Positions 33,718 to 46,552 are shown, numbered from the stretch's first letter. The stretch is 64,000 nt of DNA from Agelas oroides (GCA_949130485.1 OX422183.1:28398816-28462815); one strand, 5' to 3'. Numbers and translations: made by a program. The notes: generated by a model not told the origin, from the letters alone.

Positions 33718-36020
33718 CCCCACTTTCAGAGCATGGCCGTCAGAAGCAGGGCGTTTGGGGCGGCCTTGTAAGCATTTGAACTTTGAACCTTGAATAATTT
33801 CAACGGTACTGTTTTTGTTACTGATTTATTTTTCTCTGAACAGCATTGTCGTGAGCATGCTCGATTGACGCCACCATACCTTCCATTAGAATTATGCTTG
33901 GTATCTTGTATAGCAATTTAGTGAAGGTCTGCCTGATCTGGGTATTATCTCATTCTCAGTCATTGTTGAACTTTAATCATCGAACAATAGTTATAACAAT
34001 AGCTCAAGTTGTGCTTTCAGTCATGGTTATTTATAGCACAATGCTCAATTACTACAGTCAGCAAAGTGCATAGTTCAGTCATTTGATGTCTGTAACCTTC
34101 GGGAGGGTATACAGCTGTGCCTGTTTCTCGAGACTTCCAGAATACGCCGGAAATCATTCTCCGATAGACCTTTGGACAAGGCAAGTGTGTGTTGGGTATG
34201 GCAACATGACCTCGACCCCGTTACAATCGCTCGGAAATTTTACGGCGAACATGACGCATTATTGCCACTATGTATGATATTGTAACCGTTGGTACAGCTA
34301 GCATGGCTAATACATGTATCACAAGTAGCTAGCTATTACACACTTACCGTCCAATATACCCCAACTACGGATCCGTGCTTTTTGTAATTGTTCCTCCTAT
34401 AGATAGTATAGACAACACGTGACGAGTAGTGGGTGAACACACTCGGTGACAGCAAAATTTGGTAACGTAAGCTTATATTTATAGAAAAGTCGAATTTGCT
34501 AAAGTAAAGCTAGTACAGCCATCTAACAGAAGCTGTTAATTTTAATTTAATTCACAAACCTACCTAGGAGGGTGGGGGCCGAGCGCGAAGCGCGATGCGT
34601 CGCCGAGCGTAGAACGCGAGGCGGAGAGATGCTCCCGACGCTAGCGGGAGGCTGGCGAGCTTCAGCGTTGAGGGGCGAGGAAGCAGGGCGCTTCCGCGAA
34701 GTAGGTGGCGTGTCCATCGTTGCTGCGGGCGGTCCGCGTTCACGGTAGACACTTTAACAGTAGACAGCCGAGTGGCTTAAATAAACTTAATCTCAATATT
34801 TCGACTGCGGGATGAGTCTTCTTCAGGAGGGGGGTAATAATTTGTTCAGTACAAAGTGTGAGTGACATCAATTTTTACCTCTACAGGAATTTGACACTGA
34901 TTGAGGTATATCTAGTACAAAATAAAACGGTACATACCATCAGGAAGCAAGATGAGCAACAAGGAAAGAGTAAGTGTGACTGAATATTTTGCTAGGGTAA
35001 TGCATGGGTGAAGCTAGGTCTGGATTGTGGTTAGTCACTAAATGCTGTCTGCATGCATGTTGAGAGATTTGTCAAAATTTGATGTTCTCTTTTGTGAAAA
35101 TGACCTTGTGCTTCAAGCAAGAGTGATAGACTAGAACAACACATTCACTACCTTAGCTGTTCTATATTACATGAGTGACAGGTGTGTGCGAGGTAAATCA
35201 CCAACACATTTGTGGGGAATGCCCAAGATATTTGACATTCGGATTCTGGTTCATTAGCAACTCAATTGAACAATATAGCCACAAGGTCAGTAGCTAGGTG
35301 GTTTCTGGACAACTTATAGGCCAAACATGATGGAACCTGTAGATATGGCAATAGGACTGAAGTACTTCAGGTAAGTGCAAAATGCAGCAACTAACAATTG
35401 GTACGTTAAAGCTAAGCATGGACTTCTGATCAATGGCTACTGTCATAGTTTCTGGTCACCTAAAAGAGCCCCGCTGCTTCTAATAAAGTTATAATAAGTC
35501 ATCATGTATGCCCTTTGCAGCTGAAAACCTTGTGAAAATGCTTGTGTCAGTGAACATTGACATCAGCTTCTACCCTATTTTACCCTGGTCAATCATGGTG
35601 GTAGAATAATGTTGCTCGGAGTTTGCGTGATGGCAATGTTGAACTTTATCCACTAGCTAGCAGCTGCCACTTCGAGTTTATTGTGACCTTCAAAGAATAG
35701 CAGTTCCTTGATTGTGGCAAGTAAGCAATCGGCCTGCGTGGGGCAAGTTTCAAACATGCAATGTAGTTGACTGTTAGTTGCTGCGGTTGTCACTTTGTAT
35801 TTGAGTGGCCCAAGATTGCAACATGGCAGTGAAGACAACGCCTATACGCTCTCAAAGTTGTGGCTGTTTACAGGGGATGTCCCTGCTAGCTGCAACAATG
35901 CAAAAATACCACCTGCCCACATGAATTTTGTTACTATGGCCTTATACTCTGCACAACTAACGAAGTTATGTGGGAGCTACACGTAATCATTACAGTTTTG
36001 AAGAACCAGATGGGCTAACC
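33717..36020. other. Intergenic stretch with a G/C-rich patch
   Basis: 34,560-34,745 is unusually G/C-rich for the window (cgaagcgcgatgcgtcgcc and similar). Immediately after it, 34,775-34,832, the minus strand reads CTGAAGA...GCAGTCGAAA, resembling the hammerhead-like tail of Penelope-like elements; no coding remnant accompanies it. No gene seen. Confidence 0.4.
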
Positions 36021-36078
36021 TAGCCTCGTTCCCAAGCTCTTGTGCATGGGTGGTGGCAGGAGCCAGGGAACGAGGCTA
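36021..36078. mobile_element. 58-bp mini-MITE with 9-bp target duplication
   Basis: Starts TAGCCTCGTTCCCAAGCTC and ends GAGCCAGGGAACGAGGCTA-like. GGGCTAACC flanks both sides (36,012-36,020 and 36,079-36,087). It is almost nothing but the two inverted ends of the family seen at 11,653 and 23,129. Confidence 0.85.
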
Positions 36079-39000
36079 GGGCTAACCCAGATTACTCTTT
36101 CAGTACTTGCTCAAAGTACAAAGGGATGCAATGGATATTGAGCGAAAGCTCTTTGCTTTTGCTATCTGAATCTGGGTAGGGATACTGTACCAGATACAAC
36201 CTGAAGCACCAAGAAGAAATATTATGCCTCAAATGGGTGTTTACTATGTATCAAAGCTCACCTCTCCAGTGACAGCAATAATAGCCTCTGTCCCGAGGTC
36301 AGGACGTTATTACAACTAGTCCACTACATGTTAGCTTCTTAGCTTTGCTAGTGTTATTCTGGCTGTTAGTCCATATTGTTTAGCTTTGTGTTACTGCTGG
36401 TTGTGAAGTAGGTAGGTCTGACTTACTGAAGGGCTGCCACTGAGACTGAGTGCTGCATGTTTCTGGGAGCAGGAGAGGGGAATATGACTTGAGCTACTTG
36501 AGCGACGATGACCTATCATCTTTGGTGGCTGATGCGGAAGGTTAGGTTGATGGCTAGATTTGTGGCTCAGAAGAATTTGAGAGTATGTGGCAGCTGTACA
36601 ACCTCTGTGAACTATGACATAATTATATATACTTTTGTAACACTCAAGGGTCAACCTGATATCCTCCTTCACTTGCAATCATCTAGTGAATAGGTTCGGT
36701 GTAGTCTCTGTAACTGTAACAGTATAATGTTAAATCAGGTGGTTCATGTGAAGAGAATGTTGGAGGGGGATGCTAACTAGGAGTATGCTAGGCATTATAT
36801 GCAGCTACAGAGACTACACTGAGCCTATTCACCATATTATGACTGTCATGATAAAGCTAAGGAGGATATCAGGTTGTCCCCATTATGCTGTTACAAACTC
36901 ACTTAGTTTTACTGAGAGAGGTCCAGCTTTTCAAATCAAGATTCAAATGAAGCTTCTATTTTGCAATATCCAACTTCAATCAGTAAGCAAAAGTCAACCA
37001 TGTCCTATACCTCCTCTGATACAAATATGACCTGATATACATCTGGCAATCTGTCACATGACAATTGCATCATTCACTACTTATGGCTTTGTTGTGTTGA
37101 ACAATGCAATTTAAGTTCAGTGTATTTAACACCAACATAGTACTCTTCTGTATTAGGAAACTAGCATACTGTAACTAACCTGCTGGACAACAACTGACCT
37201 ATAAATAGTATAAAAGTATGCCCTATGCTGGCTATTCTGAAGTAAGCGAGCATATAATTGCATGCATGCAGGAGTGAATATGGCTCATTTGCTAGGGACA
37301 CTTTGGGGGGGTGGGGAATGGTATGCGCATGTGTATATAAAGCCACCACCTTATGTGCAACAACTCCATAGCACCAATAAATATCACATAGCAGCTACAA
37401 TATTATGATATTCCAAGTACTGCTATTGTAGACTCACACCATGCCACCAGTCACCTCCCTTTCAGTATCTCTTAGTTGGGTGTAACAATCACAATAAGCC
37501 ACAGAAATAATTGTTCATTAACCTCAAAAATACATGAAGCTGTTTCATTTTGTTTTGCAGGTATCTAGCTTCACAGCTAGCTAGTCAATCACTCTACACC
37601 ATCCCTAACCCCCCCCCCCCCCAATTTTGTGGGGGGTATAGGGACATTTTTTGGGTTGGGACACACATCAGGACTGTAAGCCACACAAACTGCCACATCA
37701 GTGTGTAAGAACACGGTAGCTAGGAACACTTGGGAAATGTTCCACAGGAAAGGTTTTAAGCTTGGAGATCAGTTCTGAGGCTGTTTTTGAGCTTAAAATG
37801 CCTTTGTTATCTCTTGTGCCGGGGCCGTTGGAAGCTCTTTGAGGGTGGGGCAGCCATTGGTCACAATGATAGAACTATTAGCTTTCACTCAAAGTGCAGA
37901 AAATAAATTAGTAACTAGATATTGACAATTTGTCAATCTAGTCAAAATCTGAAAAGTGTCATTGGGTGAAATTTTTACTGTGAGATTAGATTGGCGGTTT
38001 CAGAGCTGCCAGGTTACCCGGGCAGGTGAAATGCACGGCGGAGCTGCTATGTCACAGCCGAGTTTCCGAAAGCAATAACCACAATTGACCAGAATTTTAC
38101 CCAGGCAATGCCCGGGCTTGCCTGGGTCTGGAACCGCTACTGTGAGATGATGTGTAGCTAGATGTGAACAGCCATTTTATCCTTTTTGCATAATTATTTT
38201 TCTGTATGGAAGTCATTATCACAGCATTTCATGGGTGAAGGCATCTTTGCATCACATTCAACTGTCTTCCTTACTTGCTGCATACTGTGTTCTGTGTGGA
38301 CAGACACATAACTCTCACAACATGTGCATTTATGTATTTATATAGCTAGCTCGTTGCATTCTCTCCTCTGTACATGCACAGATGCAAGTGTATTCTGCGC
38401 ATTATTTTACTATATGTGACTTACATGATTGACAGGATTGCTATACACTGTAATCACCATGGAATACGAGTGCATTGTTAATCAATTTAATATTCGCAGT
38501 GTATTGTGTTGTATTTGAATGGGGGAATAAAAATCTTTCACAGGATCTACTTGTATCACGGTGTTTGTTAGCTGCTGCACTTCTGCTTTTCCCAGGTGAG
38601 AGATCAGTTGCTATGTAACTGACCATTGCAGAACATGTGAAAATATCAGCTGAAAATGTTCATTTGTAACTCTATTGAAAGTGATGCTTATTTATCACTT
38701 CCTTGTGTGTTATTTTATTCCATATGCATTTGCATACAGTATCATCGTATGCATGCATCAATGATGTGGGCTGTTCAAGAGAAAGCTTAGTATAAGTGCA
38801 TTGCAGTGGTAACACAAAAAACAGCTGTGGCATACTTACCAAAAAACAACAACTACTGCATAGTGACAAAACTATGCCTATTGAGAGAGCACAACATGAT
38901 CTCAAACGGCTGTATCCTCCAGATGTAGATCGAGACCAAGTCATGCAAGGTTCAATAGCTCATGTGAGGGGGGACAGTTTAACTTAGAATGCACAAAGAG

Positions 39001-39430
39001 GCACTAGATAGCAGGAAATACTTCACTGGTAACTCGGTGAAATCTTCATGATTCATGCAAAGCTGTATACAAATTTTAGACAAAATCGGCAGACAAGGAT
39101 AGCTAGATAGCCTTGGCAAACCGTACATCATTCTGATTTTCACTTCATGGCAATTTCAAAACTGACTTAACTTTTATTGTTGTATATACACAATTCATGC
39201 TACCTTTATTATAAATGGTGTAGGTGGAAAAACTCCCAATGACTTCTGTACTAATGTCAATATGTTTTATTGCCTATAAGTTATTTTAATGTTTATTTGC
39301 AACATCTTGATATATATTTTAGTGGTCATTTTTAGTTCTAATGTTGCATGCGAAGTTTACCTGACATGAAATGCTAAAACAAGGTGACGTGCCAAGAGAC
39401 GTGGATTAAAGTAATTCCATTTCTCTCCAG
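36079..39430. other. Region upstream of the receptor gene; first exon not found
   Basis: A small fold-back lies at about 36,655-36,885 ('caacctgatatcctcc' and its inverse; 'agtctctgtaactg' with an approximate inverse). A C run lies at 37,608-37,622. The receptor gene needs a signal-peptide exon ending in phase 1 somewhere upstream, but no convincing ATG plus hydrophobic stretch plus donor was seen here. Confidence 0.4.
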
Positions 39431-39784
39431 GTGATGTTGCTGGGCAGTTCACTGCTGTTCCACCTACCTGTATCGGTGATACCTTCACCTTCAGGTGTAC
39501 TGTTACTGGGGATATAAGTGGCTTCACCATCTGGCAAGTAAATGGGAGCAGTGAGTGTCCCCTCTCACATCGATCAACTTCCCCTTCTTCCGTTTGTGGA
39601 CCTGAGAATGACTTCACAGCTAGGTCTGTCACAGGGTATGGGACAAATGATGCTACTTCATTCACATCAATGCTGAGTGGTACTGCAGACACTACACTGA
39701 ATGGTACACTGGTAGAGTGTTTTGGACCAGCCAACAATGCAGACCCAGGAAACGTGGTTGGAAACAGTACACTCAAGATATTAG
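39431..39784 (+). CDS. Receptor gene, exon 1 of those found: Ig-like domain
   Basis: Acceptor ctctccag and donor G|GTTTGT bracket 354 bases, phase 1 at both ends. Translation has FTFRCTVTGD, IWQVNGSSEC and LVECFGPANNAD, i.e. the Cys, Trp and Cys spacing of an Ig-like domain with extra cysteines. Several N-glycosylation sequons point to the extracellular side. This is the first recognisable exon of a gene running to at least 59,890. A signal-peptide exon upstream is expected but was not identified, and the next exon is 5.8 kb away, so further exons in between are possible. Confidence 0.75.
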
Positions 39785-41524
39785 GTTTGTAATTATACCA
39801 CAGCTTGAATGTACGTGTTACGTACATTAAATGCTACTTTTAGAAATTAGCAATTTCAAACGTATTCTTAGGGTGCAAAGCATTACCAAAATAATGGGAT
39901 AGTCACCCATGCATTACCATTCTCCTGTATCACCATTCTCCTATTTATTCTGTCCAATATGTTTACTCAATATACTCATTGTATGGAAGATATGCAAAAC
40001 AATATAGCTAGTTTAGCTCCTGAGGCAACCCCAATTACTGATGGAGCAACCTGCACACTTCTGCCTGGGACATTAATCTTCATAAACTTTGAAAATGAGG
40101 TCAAACACAGCAAACGTGTCTGGATGACTACTGCTCAGCTAGATATAAGTAACTGTTGAGTGATGCCTTTGGACAAGCTTTGAATTTGTACACAGTGCAT
40201 TACAAAGTAGCAGAGCAGCTGTGCGTGTGCGCATGTTTATAACCAATTTGCAGGCAAGCCAAGCTCATCTGTATGTGGCATGTTTGTAACCATTTTATAA
40301 TGCAGGCAAGCCAAGCTTAGCTATCTGTGTTCATGTTTATAACTATTTTATAATGCAAGCAAGCCAAGCTTATGTGTGTTAGCAACCAAACTGCCCTTAA
40401 AATCAAGCTAGTTTCACAACCCTCCATTTTGAAACAACTGCAGTAATTGGACTTGAAAATCGGTTTGGGTTAGAAAGGTATATATATAGATACGTAAGTA
40501 ACTCTGGACTCAATTTGTATTCTGTACATGTCATGCTCATCTGCTTCACTGTGCAGCACAATACCCTAGACAGCCTTTCTGTTTGTCGATGCTTGCTATT
40601 GTTTACTGATGCAGATTTATGATGCAGTTTGAAAGGTGAACATGTATATAATAAATGCCCAAGACCTTATGGCCTGAACTTACAAGACATCAAACTCTGA
40701 ATTGAGAGTGGGTTCAAGTTTTCCCAAGGTTATTCTGCTCATGCAATACCTCTCTTGCTGACAGTACTATTTATGGTAGCTTTTGGACCCAAGGTCCGGT
40801 TATGAGGAAGTGTTAAGTAAACTGTTGTTCTGTTACTCTGTGAAAACTGTGTAGTACTACACAGATATTGTGAGCATCTTAGCATGCAGTTTAGTGATCC
40901 AGAGGAGGCAATAATAGGACATTCAATCTAAATAGCTAGTACCACGTTCCAGAAATGCTGAAAAGTGGTTGCTAGATAGTAATAAGTGTCTCCTTTATTT
41001 GCCTGTTCACTGACACAGACCTATGCCATGTGTGTTATTAAATACATGTAGGAATGTTTGCTAGTGCTAATAATGATAGAAGATTAACCACTGAATAAAT
41101 CATTTATGGCCTATATACGGGTAGCTTTAAATTACATTTCTTTCATGTGTTTCCACTCCAAACTCTGCTCAAGAGCACCTGCAGCAGTTTGTAACATAAT
41201 AGATTTGCTAGCTATTAACATTTTAATGCTGAAGGTTCTTCAGTGGCCAGTGAATCTTTGTCCAGATCCAAACCTGCCTTCAGCTGCAGGAAGGAAGTGC
41301 ATACACACTAGATGAGAGGTGCACTCTTTGAGCCCATTCATACAAAAGAGAAAACCCCACCCAATTATTTTCTATGGCCATGCACAGCAGCAGCCATGTG
41401 CATTTCACACTGTAGTTGATCCCATTTGCCTCCCCTTTCTCCTAGCACATAATCCATGTGGAGCACACCTCCCAAGTGACAAACTTTATGTCAGGTATTA
41501 CATTTGTCAATAGTGGTTAAAGGG

Positions 41525-42120
41525 TTTAACTCTTTAACCATTGTAGGCTATTTGCTGGTAGTCTTTTTTAAGCTATGGATGTCTTAACCACACCTATTCA
41601 TTAGCGAGCTTTCAATGGTCAGGGCACTCCGACAAGCAAGCACTCTGCCTGACTGAAAACTGCCTATCTACAGATCTGAAAATGGTGCCTCTACAGGGGG
41701 AGAGGAGTGTTTTCTGTGCCCATTTGTGCTAACAAGCTGAGAAATGGTCCAGCCAGTGCTGACCAAGGCTGTTCTACAGCCAGCCAAGGCAGCTGCCATG
41801 TGCATGGCATGTCTTGAATATGCCCACCCACAGTTGCGTAGCCAGGTCATTGGGCACCTGCTGTACGCTTAGCTGTAGGGAGTCTAACAACAGTGCTTCG
41901 CGCGAGATCGCATGACATGAGCAGAACAACCATGGTGCTTTGGCTGGGCACGTGCCCGGGCAGGCCCACCCCCCCCACTTCGCTACGCCACTGCCCACCC
42001 ACCTCCCCCTATCCCATCTTCTATGCTAGCGCAAAACTTCAAAATGGATTGTGCCAACAGCTAACATGCTGCCAAAGTCAGATGATGCCAAAATGCATCA
42101 TCGGTGGTTAAAGGGTTAAC
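41525..42120. repeat. Dispersed repeat family A, copy 3, with nested MITE
   Basis: Best-preserved copy. It starts near 'tttaactctttaacca', ends 'ggtggttaaagggttaac', and shares its central blocks with 1736-2066. It is interrupted at 41,831-41,993 by a hAT-type MITE. Confidence 0.75.
41831..41993. mobile_element. 163-bp hAT-type MITE, 8-bp duplication
   Basis: The ends CAGTTGCGTAGCCAG and CTTCGCTACGCCACTG are imperfect inverses of the CAGTGGCGTAG type typical of hAT MITEs. CCCACCCA flanks both sides (41,823-41,830 and 41,994-42,001). Confidence 0.85.
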
Positions 42121-42186
42121 TGAGGTTACTGTTAAGCCATGTTATTGGGGTGCATTTTAGACTACCGGCATGATCCATTCTTGGAC

Positions 42187-42606
42187 GGCGGCGCCGAACA
42201 CCCCACGGTATTTACTTTGTTCACCGCGCTTCATGCCCGATGACGTCACACTGACGTCTGTCATCTGCCCTGTAGCGCTAGCTGTAGCGTAATAATAGGG
42301 GATTATATTGGTAGGTGCATTAGCGCGGTACACATTAGGCGGTGCAGTGCAGGCATTCGTCAGCAGTGCCTCGTAGCCGAATGGTTAGGGTTAGGGTTTA
42401 GTGTCACAGTTAGGGTTACGGCTAGGGCTAGGGCTAGGGCCAGGGAATGGAATCCTTCGCTTTTTTTTTCCTTGTCCGTAAATGTGGTGGACATCATTCG
42501 TTGTGCTCTCCGGGCCTGCATTGTCGATGTCCACACGTCAGTATGACGTCTCGAGCATGAAGCGCGGTGAACAAAGTGCATCCCCGCGACGCGCAGCGGC
42601 GCCAAA
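42187..42606. mobile_element. Fold-back element, GC-rich ends
   Basis: The left arm 'ggcggcgccgaacac ... ttgttcaccgcgcttcatgc ... gacgtcacactgacgt' is matched inversely by 'acgtcagtatgacgtc ... gcatgaagcgcggtgaacaa ... gcagcggcgccaaac'. Confidence 0.7.
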
Positions 42607-42798
42607 CAACCAACTTGTTTCGCGCGGCGCTGCCTCACCCCCACACGCATAGCGCAGCGACGCCGCACGCACCACCCGCATTGCGCCGTCTATATGGTGG
42701 ATTCAACTTAGCGCAAGCCGCCACTAATTAATTTTGAGTTGATCTAATTTACCGCAATACCAGGATTGAAGCCTCTCAGTTGTCCCTATTTTGACAAG

Positions 42799-43031
42799 GG
42801 ATTCGCTTTTTTCACAGCGGTTCATGTGGCGGTTACGTCACCTATTGAATATTCATAAGTAACCCGTCGTGCGCACTCCGTCGCGCGCACCCCGCCGCGC
42901 ACTTACCGTACCAACGAGCGAATTCCGTATGGGGGCATGAACCGCTGTGAAACGAATTACTTATGAATATTCAACAGAAGGCGTAATGATGACGTAATGC
43001 AACATGAACAGCTGTGAAAAAAGCGAATTCC
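42799..43031. mobile_element. Fold-back MITE, GGATTCGCTTTTTTCACAG ends
   Basis: The left arm (ggattcgcttttttcacagc...ttgaatattcataagtaa) is matched inversely by the right arm (ttacttatgaatattcaa...gctgtgaaaaaagcgaattcc). Its loop is rich in cgcgca motifs. Confidence 0.75.
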
Positions 43032-43040
43032 GTATGAGCC

Positions 43041-43154
43041 CTAGCGCTAGCCCGGTGACCATCGTCAGAATTATTCGCATACGTGTGCGTGCGCCGCGTA
43101 TAGTTGCAGCGGTTACTATTCGAGGGGGGCGTCTAGTCGAAAAAAAACACGGTA
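43041..43154. mobile_element. Half copy of the TACCGTATTT MITE
   Basis: Matches the right part of 3338-4111: 'ctagcgctagcccggtgacc', 'cgcatacgtgtgcgtgcgcc', 'actattcgaggggggcgtct', ending in 'acacggta'. The left half is absent. Confidence 0.65.
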
Positions 43155-44638
43155 TTCCATAAATGTTCTACTTTGGCGTTTGTAAGACTTTTGTTGTTGC
43201 TGCAGCTGCTACTGTCTACCAAGAACCTCACTTCCAGAGAACTGAAGGTCAGGAACTCTTTGCATTTCTCTTGACCAAAAATTTTTTCGCGTTTGAACCA
43301 TTGCAGCGCATGATCTAATCTAACGCGAGAAATTCGAATTTATGGGTGGATCTAACTCAACGCCTGCCCACTCAAATTATTTAATTTGCATGCGTTTTAT
43401 TCGTATACGGTATACCAATAGTGCACGAAACAATTAACACCTTCCACGCGGAAATTATTTAACATCACCGTTTATTAACTTAAAATTATCTGTCAGAGGT
43501 CAAAGTGACAAGCGCTGCTTAGCAAGCCCTAGGCCTTGCCAGCGGCCTGATTTGCACATGTAGCATGTAACAAGGCTGGACTAGTTTATCTAAATTGCTG
43601 ATCACCGCTAGGTAAGCGATTTGTACCTGTTTGAAGCCATTATCTGTAAGTGTATATCGTGGCTTACCAGCAATTTGAAACGGCGCCGATTTTCTCATTT
43701 GTTACGTACAGCTCTGACGGATTAAGTCCTTTTCAAGTTATTTGAAGCTAGTACTCCAGCCTTATGTAAAATCTGGAAGCCGCTTGCTCCCTATGTTGAA
43801 GAAAAAGCTTCGCTTTTACGGCCCTTCTCATGATTCACGAACGATCACGAACTAGCACCGCCCCTTCCGCCTTCCCTGCGGGTGATGTAAGTGGAAAGGT
43901 GTGGTCTACACTTATTACTACTCAACAGGAAGGGATTTACCCCTAAAAGCTCGCTTGGATTCGCTACTTACCACGTAAACTCTCCCGCGCCAATATATTG
44001 GCGCTTCGCGCTATACGCATGTACAGCCCGTGCGCCAATATACTGGCGCTTCGCGTCCTAAGTAGAAAACAAAAAAATTAATTACTAAGCACAAGTATCT
44101 ATTGTCTGATGACAAGTTGCTCTTAAAGTGGCAGGGAACCCTGTGTTTTCAAGGTCAACAAACCTGGAATCCAAGCTGATAGAATTCTTTGTCTTTGTAA
44201 ACTTTTAGCACACAGTCCGTTTTGGGAACCTTCATCCCTTCACTGTCCGTAAAATTGTTCCCCATTTCCTGCCGGCATTGGCATCCAATAATCAGTTTAT
44301 AATTAAATTAGTTAAGATGTTGCCTGGCGGAACCCTTCATGTGGTGGTCGGAACTTTGAAGATAAGCTTAGATGAACTTAAAAAAAAAAAAAAAAAACAC
44401 ACACACAAAAAAAGCAAAATAAACAAAACAGGAGTTTAAGTTGAGTGCTGTAGTGTCAGTAGCTGTGAGTAATGCGTAATGCCTTCTTGTGAGAGCTAGC
44501 TTGTGTCTAGAAGCAGCAGAAAGGCCACAGTGGCCAAGACTGGGTAGGCCCAGGTCTTGCGATCGTATGCCTAGCCTAGTAGGTGACCGTGGCCCAGTTC
44601 TCCAAGTGCTGGGCTCGGCTTTAACTTTTTAGAACGCA

Positions 44639-44953
44639 GTGGCTAGAGAGCCGGTAGTTGAAATTAAATTCTAGTAAAAAAAAACAAAATGATACCCTTT
44701 TTTCCAGCAAGCTGTTTAGTACAGGCGCCGTACCTAGTAAAATTCACTTCGCGTAATCTTAAAGTGCCTGTACCGGTACTTTAAGCGTTTGTATTTGTAT
44801 TTACAACAATATAAGGCATAGCCTAACGAAAAGGATATCATTTTGTAGCTCTTTTAAAGCTCTATCTAGCGATACTAGTTTCGTTAAAATTGGAGTTTGC
44901 TATCAGAAGTTATCCACCCTAGAATTTAATTTCCGCTACCGGCTCTCTAGCCA
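44639..44953. mobile_element. MITE with GTGGCTAGAGAGCCGGTAG ends
   Basis: GTGGCTAGAGAGCCGGTAG at the left is matched by the inverse CTACCGGCTCTCTAGCCAC-type right end (one-base difference), extending inward to 'aaattaaattctag' and 'ctagaatttaattt'. No clean target duplication. Confidence 0.75.
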
Positions 44954-45567
44954 CTACCTAACTTTCGAATGCGCAATATATCGTTGGTGCTACCCTCCCG
45001 TAGACAAGAAAACTGCAGAGGAGTTGTGTGCGGAACAGAACCATGAGTTGTTTAGCGACATAATGGAGAGAGGTGGGGCTAGTAATGCTTGCTTCCACTC
45101 GTGAATGAGCCCCTCCCGTAGACAAGCTGTGAATTTTTTGAAATGTGCGTTCATTTTGGTGCAGTCAAAGTTGTCCATTCCAAGAGTAGCAACAAATATG
45201 AGTCTAGCCTGACTTTGAGAGTAGCTCTGAACAAAAGCTGACATAGATTGGTTTGAGATACATTGGTGGTTAGGACGCTACCTAGAGTGAGTGTGTAGAT
45301 GCGTACATCGAGTGGCAATTTTGGGTTTATGAATATATTAATGGGGCATTGAAACCCTTTTTAAAATTAGGCAAAGCAAGATTGCCCTAAAGCAAACCCT
45401 ACCCCTGAAACTAGGAGTAACCCTGGTCCTGACTGTAACCCAAGTTTATGTTTTCATTAACCTCCGCCGAAAGACTTCCCCGCCATCTTAACTCTCGTAT
45501 AAACTTTGTATCTTCTGTTCTGCTGTTTCTTCACTGCATGTAATAGCGCTGTTTTGTCACTTTTCAG

Positions 45568-45876
45568 GTCCCCCCTCTATCCCAACCCTTTCCTGTGTTG
45601 ACCTCTCTGAGGATGTCAGTGGAGCCGTGAACATCACTGTGAGCTGGACACTGAGTGGTGGAGACAGTGCTGATTTCTACCTCATCAACATTACAACCAA
45701 TGCTCCCAAGACACCATATGGTGGTCTTCTGAACATCACCACTGCCAGCGTCACACAGTATAAACTGACTGGTTTTCAGGCAGACTATCAGTACAACATC
45801 ACAGTACGTGGTGTGACAGTGAACTGTGGTGGTCTGGAGGGCAGTGAGAGTGAACCCTTGATAATCACTCCAGAAG
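45568..45876 (+). CDS. Receptor gene exon: fibronectin type III domain
   Basis: Acceptor gtcacttttcag and donor AAG|GTAGGC bracket 309 bases (103 codons), phase 1-1. Translation has PPSIPTLSCVDLSED, VNITVSWTLSGGDSADFYLI, YKLTGFQADYQYNITVRG and SESEPLIITPE, a full FN3 domain with the Trp and the Y.Y.V strand pattern, sequons, and an extra Cys pair found in many invertebrate receptors. Its exon boundaries match the domain boundaries, as is typical of shuffled phase-1 modules. Confidence 0.85.
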
Positions 45877-46552
45877 GTAGGCACACTTTAACACATAGGA
45901 CATTCTTTAGTAGTCTTTTGTGGGCTCTTGGCACCTTCTTTGGTCTGTATCTCCACTTCTGCTTGGAGCTAGCACTGGAAACTTGAGCCAAATGTTCTTT
46001 GAGCCAAAGCTTCATTGAACCATTCTCTGGGGGTTCATAATGTTGACCACACCCACTCACTAGCAAGTTTTCAATGGTCAGGGCTCTCCAACCAGCAAAT
46101 GCTCCTCCTGACTATAAACTGCCCACAGTAACAGAAATGGTGCCCCTACAAGGGGAGAGGAGTGGTTTCTACTCCCCATTTGTTAATTAGTGACCTTTGC
46201 ACCATCAATTTTACTGGTTTTAAGAGGGCCGTATCCACTTTCGCTTACGCTAAGTGTCTCAAGACAAATGTTTCCCCTTCCTCAGTCCCAGTCGCTTCCA
46301 TTATCCGGTACACAGCCCAAACAGCCTTTCTAGCATATGCTCTTCAAAGACTTCCGCCATGTTTGTAAACTCATTCATGGTGTGTAAGCCAAAGACCGTC
46401 ACAGTCTGTATCAATCGACAAAAATACGTCCCGTAGGAACAACTAGAGGCTGAATGGGTCACAATATTGAGAAGTCAGCACGAGACTGGCTACGAATGTA
46501 GCTGCGAGTTCGCACGCAATTTGCGTGTAAGCAGAAGTTGTGACGTGACTAT

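Larger units (their letters stand above)
39785..45567. other. 5.8-kb intron rich in transposons
   Basis: Lies between the Ig and first FN3 exons. Contents listed separately: family A with a nested hAT MITE, several fold-back MITEs and small palindromes. 42,387-42,440 has a few TTAGGG/CTAGGG-like units. A minus-strand frame at 45,244-44,990 (84 codons) has no recognisable domain. Confidence 0.65.

Noticed and set aside
34770-34790. 'agccgagtggctt' resembling a tRNA-Leu/Ser A box
   Set aside because: No downstream GGTTCGA B box or foldable tRNA body.
42371-42450. TTAGGG/CTAGGG units suggesting telomeric repeat, and an A-box-like 'tagccgaatggttag'
   Set aside because: Only a few imperfect units, no long array, and no B box or cloverleaf for a tRNA; probably part of the surrounding fold-back element.
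44990-45244. 84-codon minus-strand frame (containing FVATLGMDNFDCTKMNAHFK)
   Set aside because: Protein-like composition but no family recognised, inside a transposon-rich intron, and no splice or start evidence.
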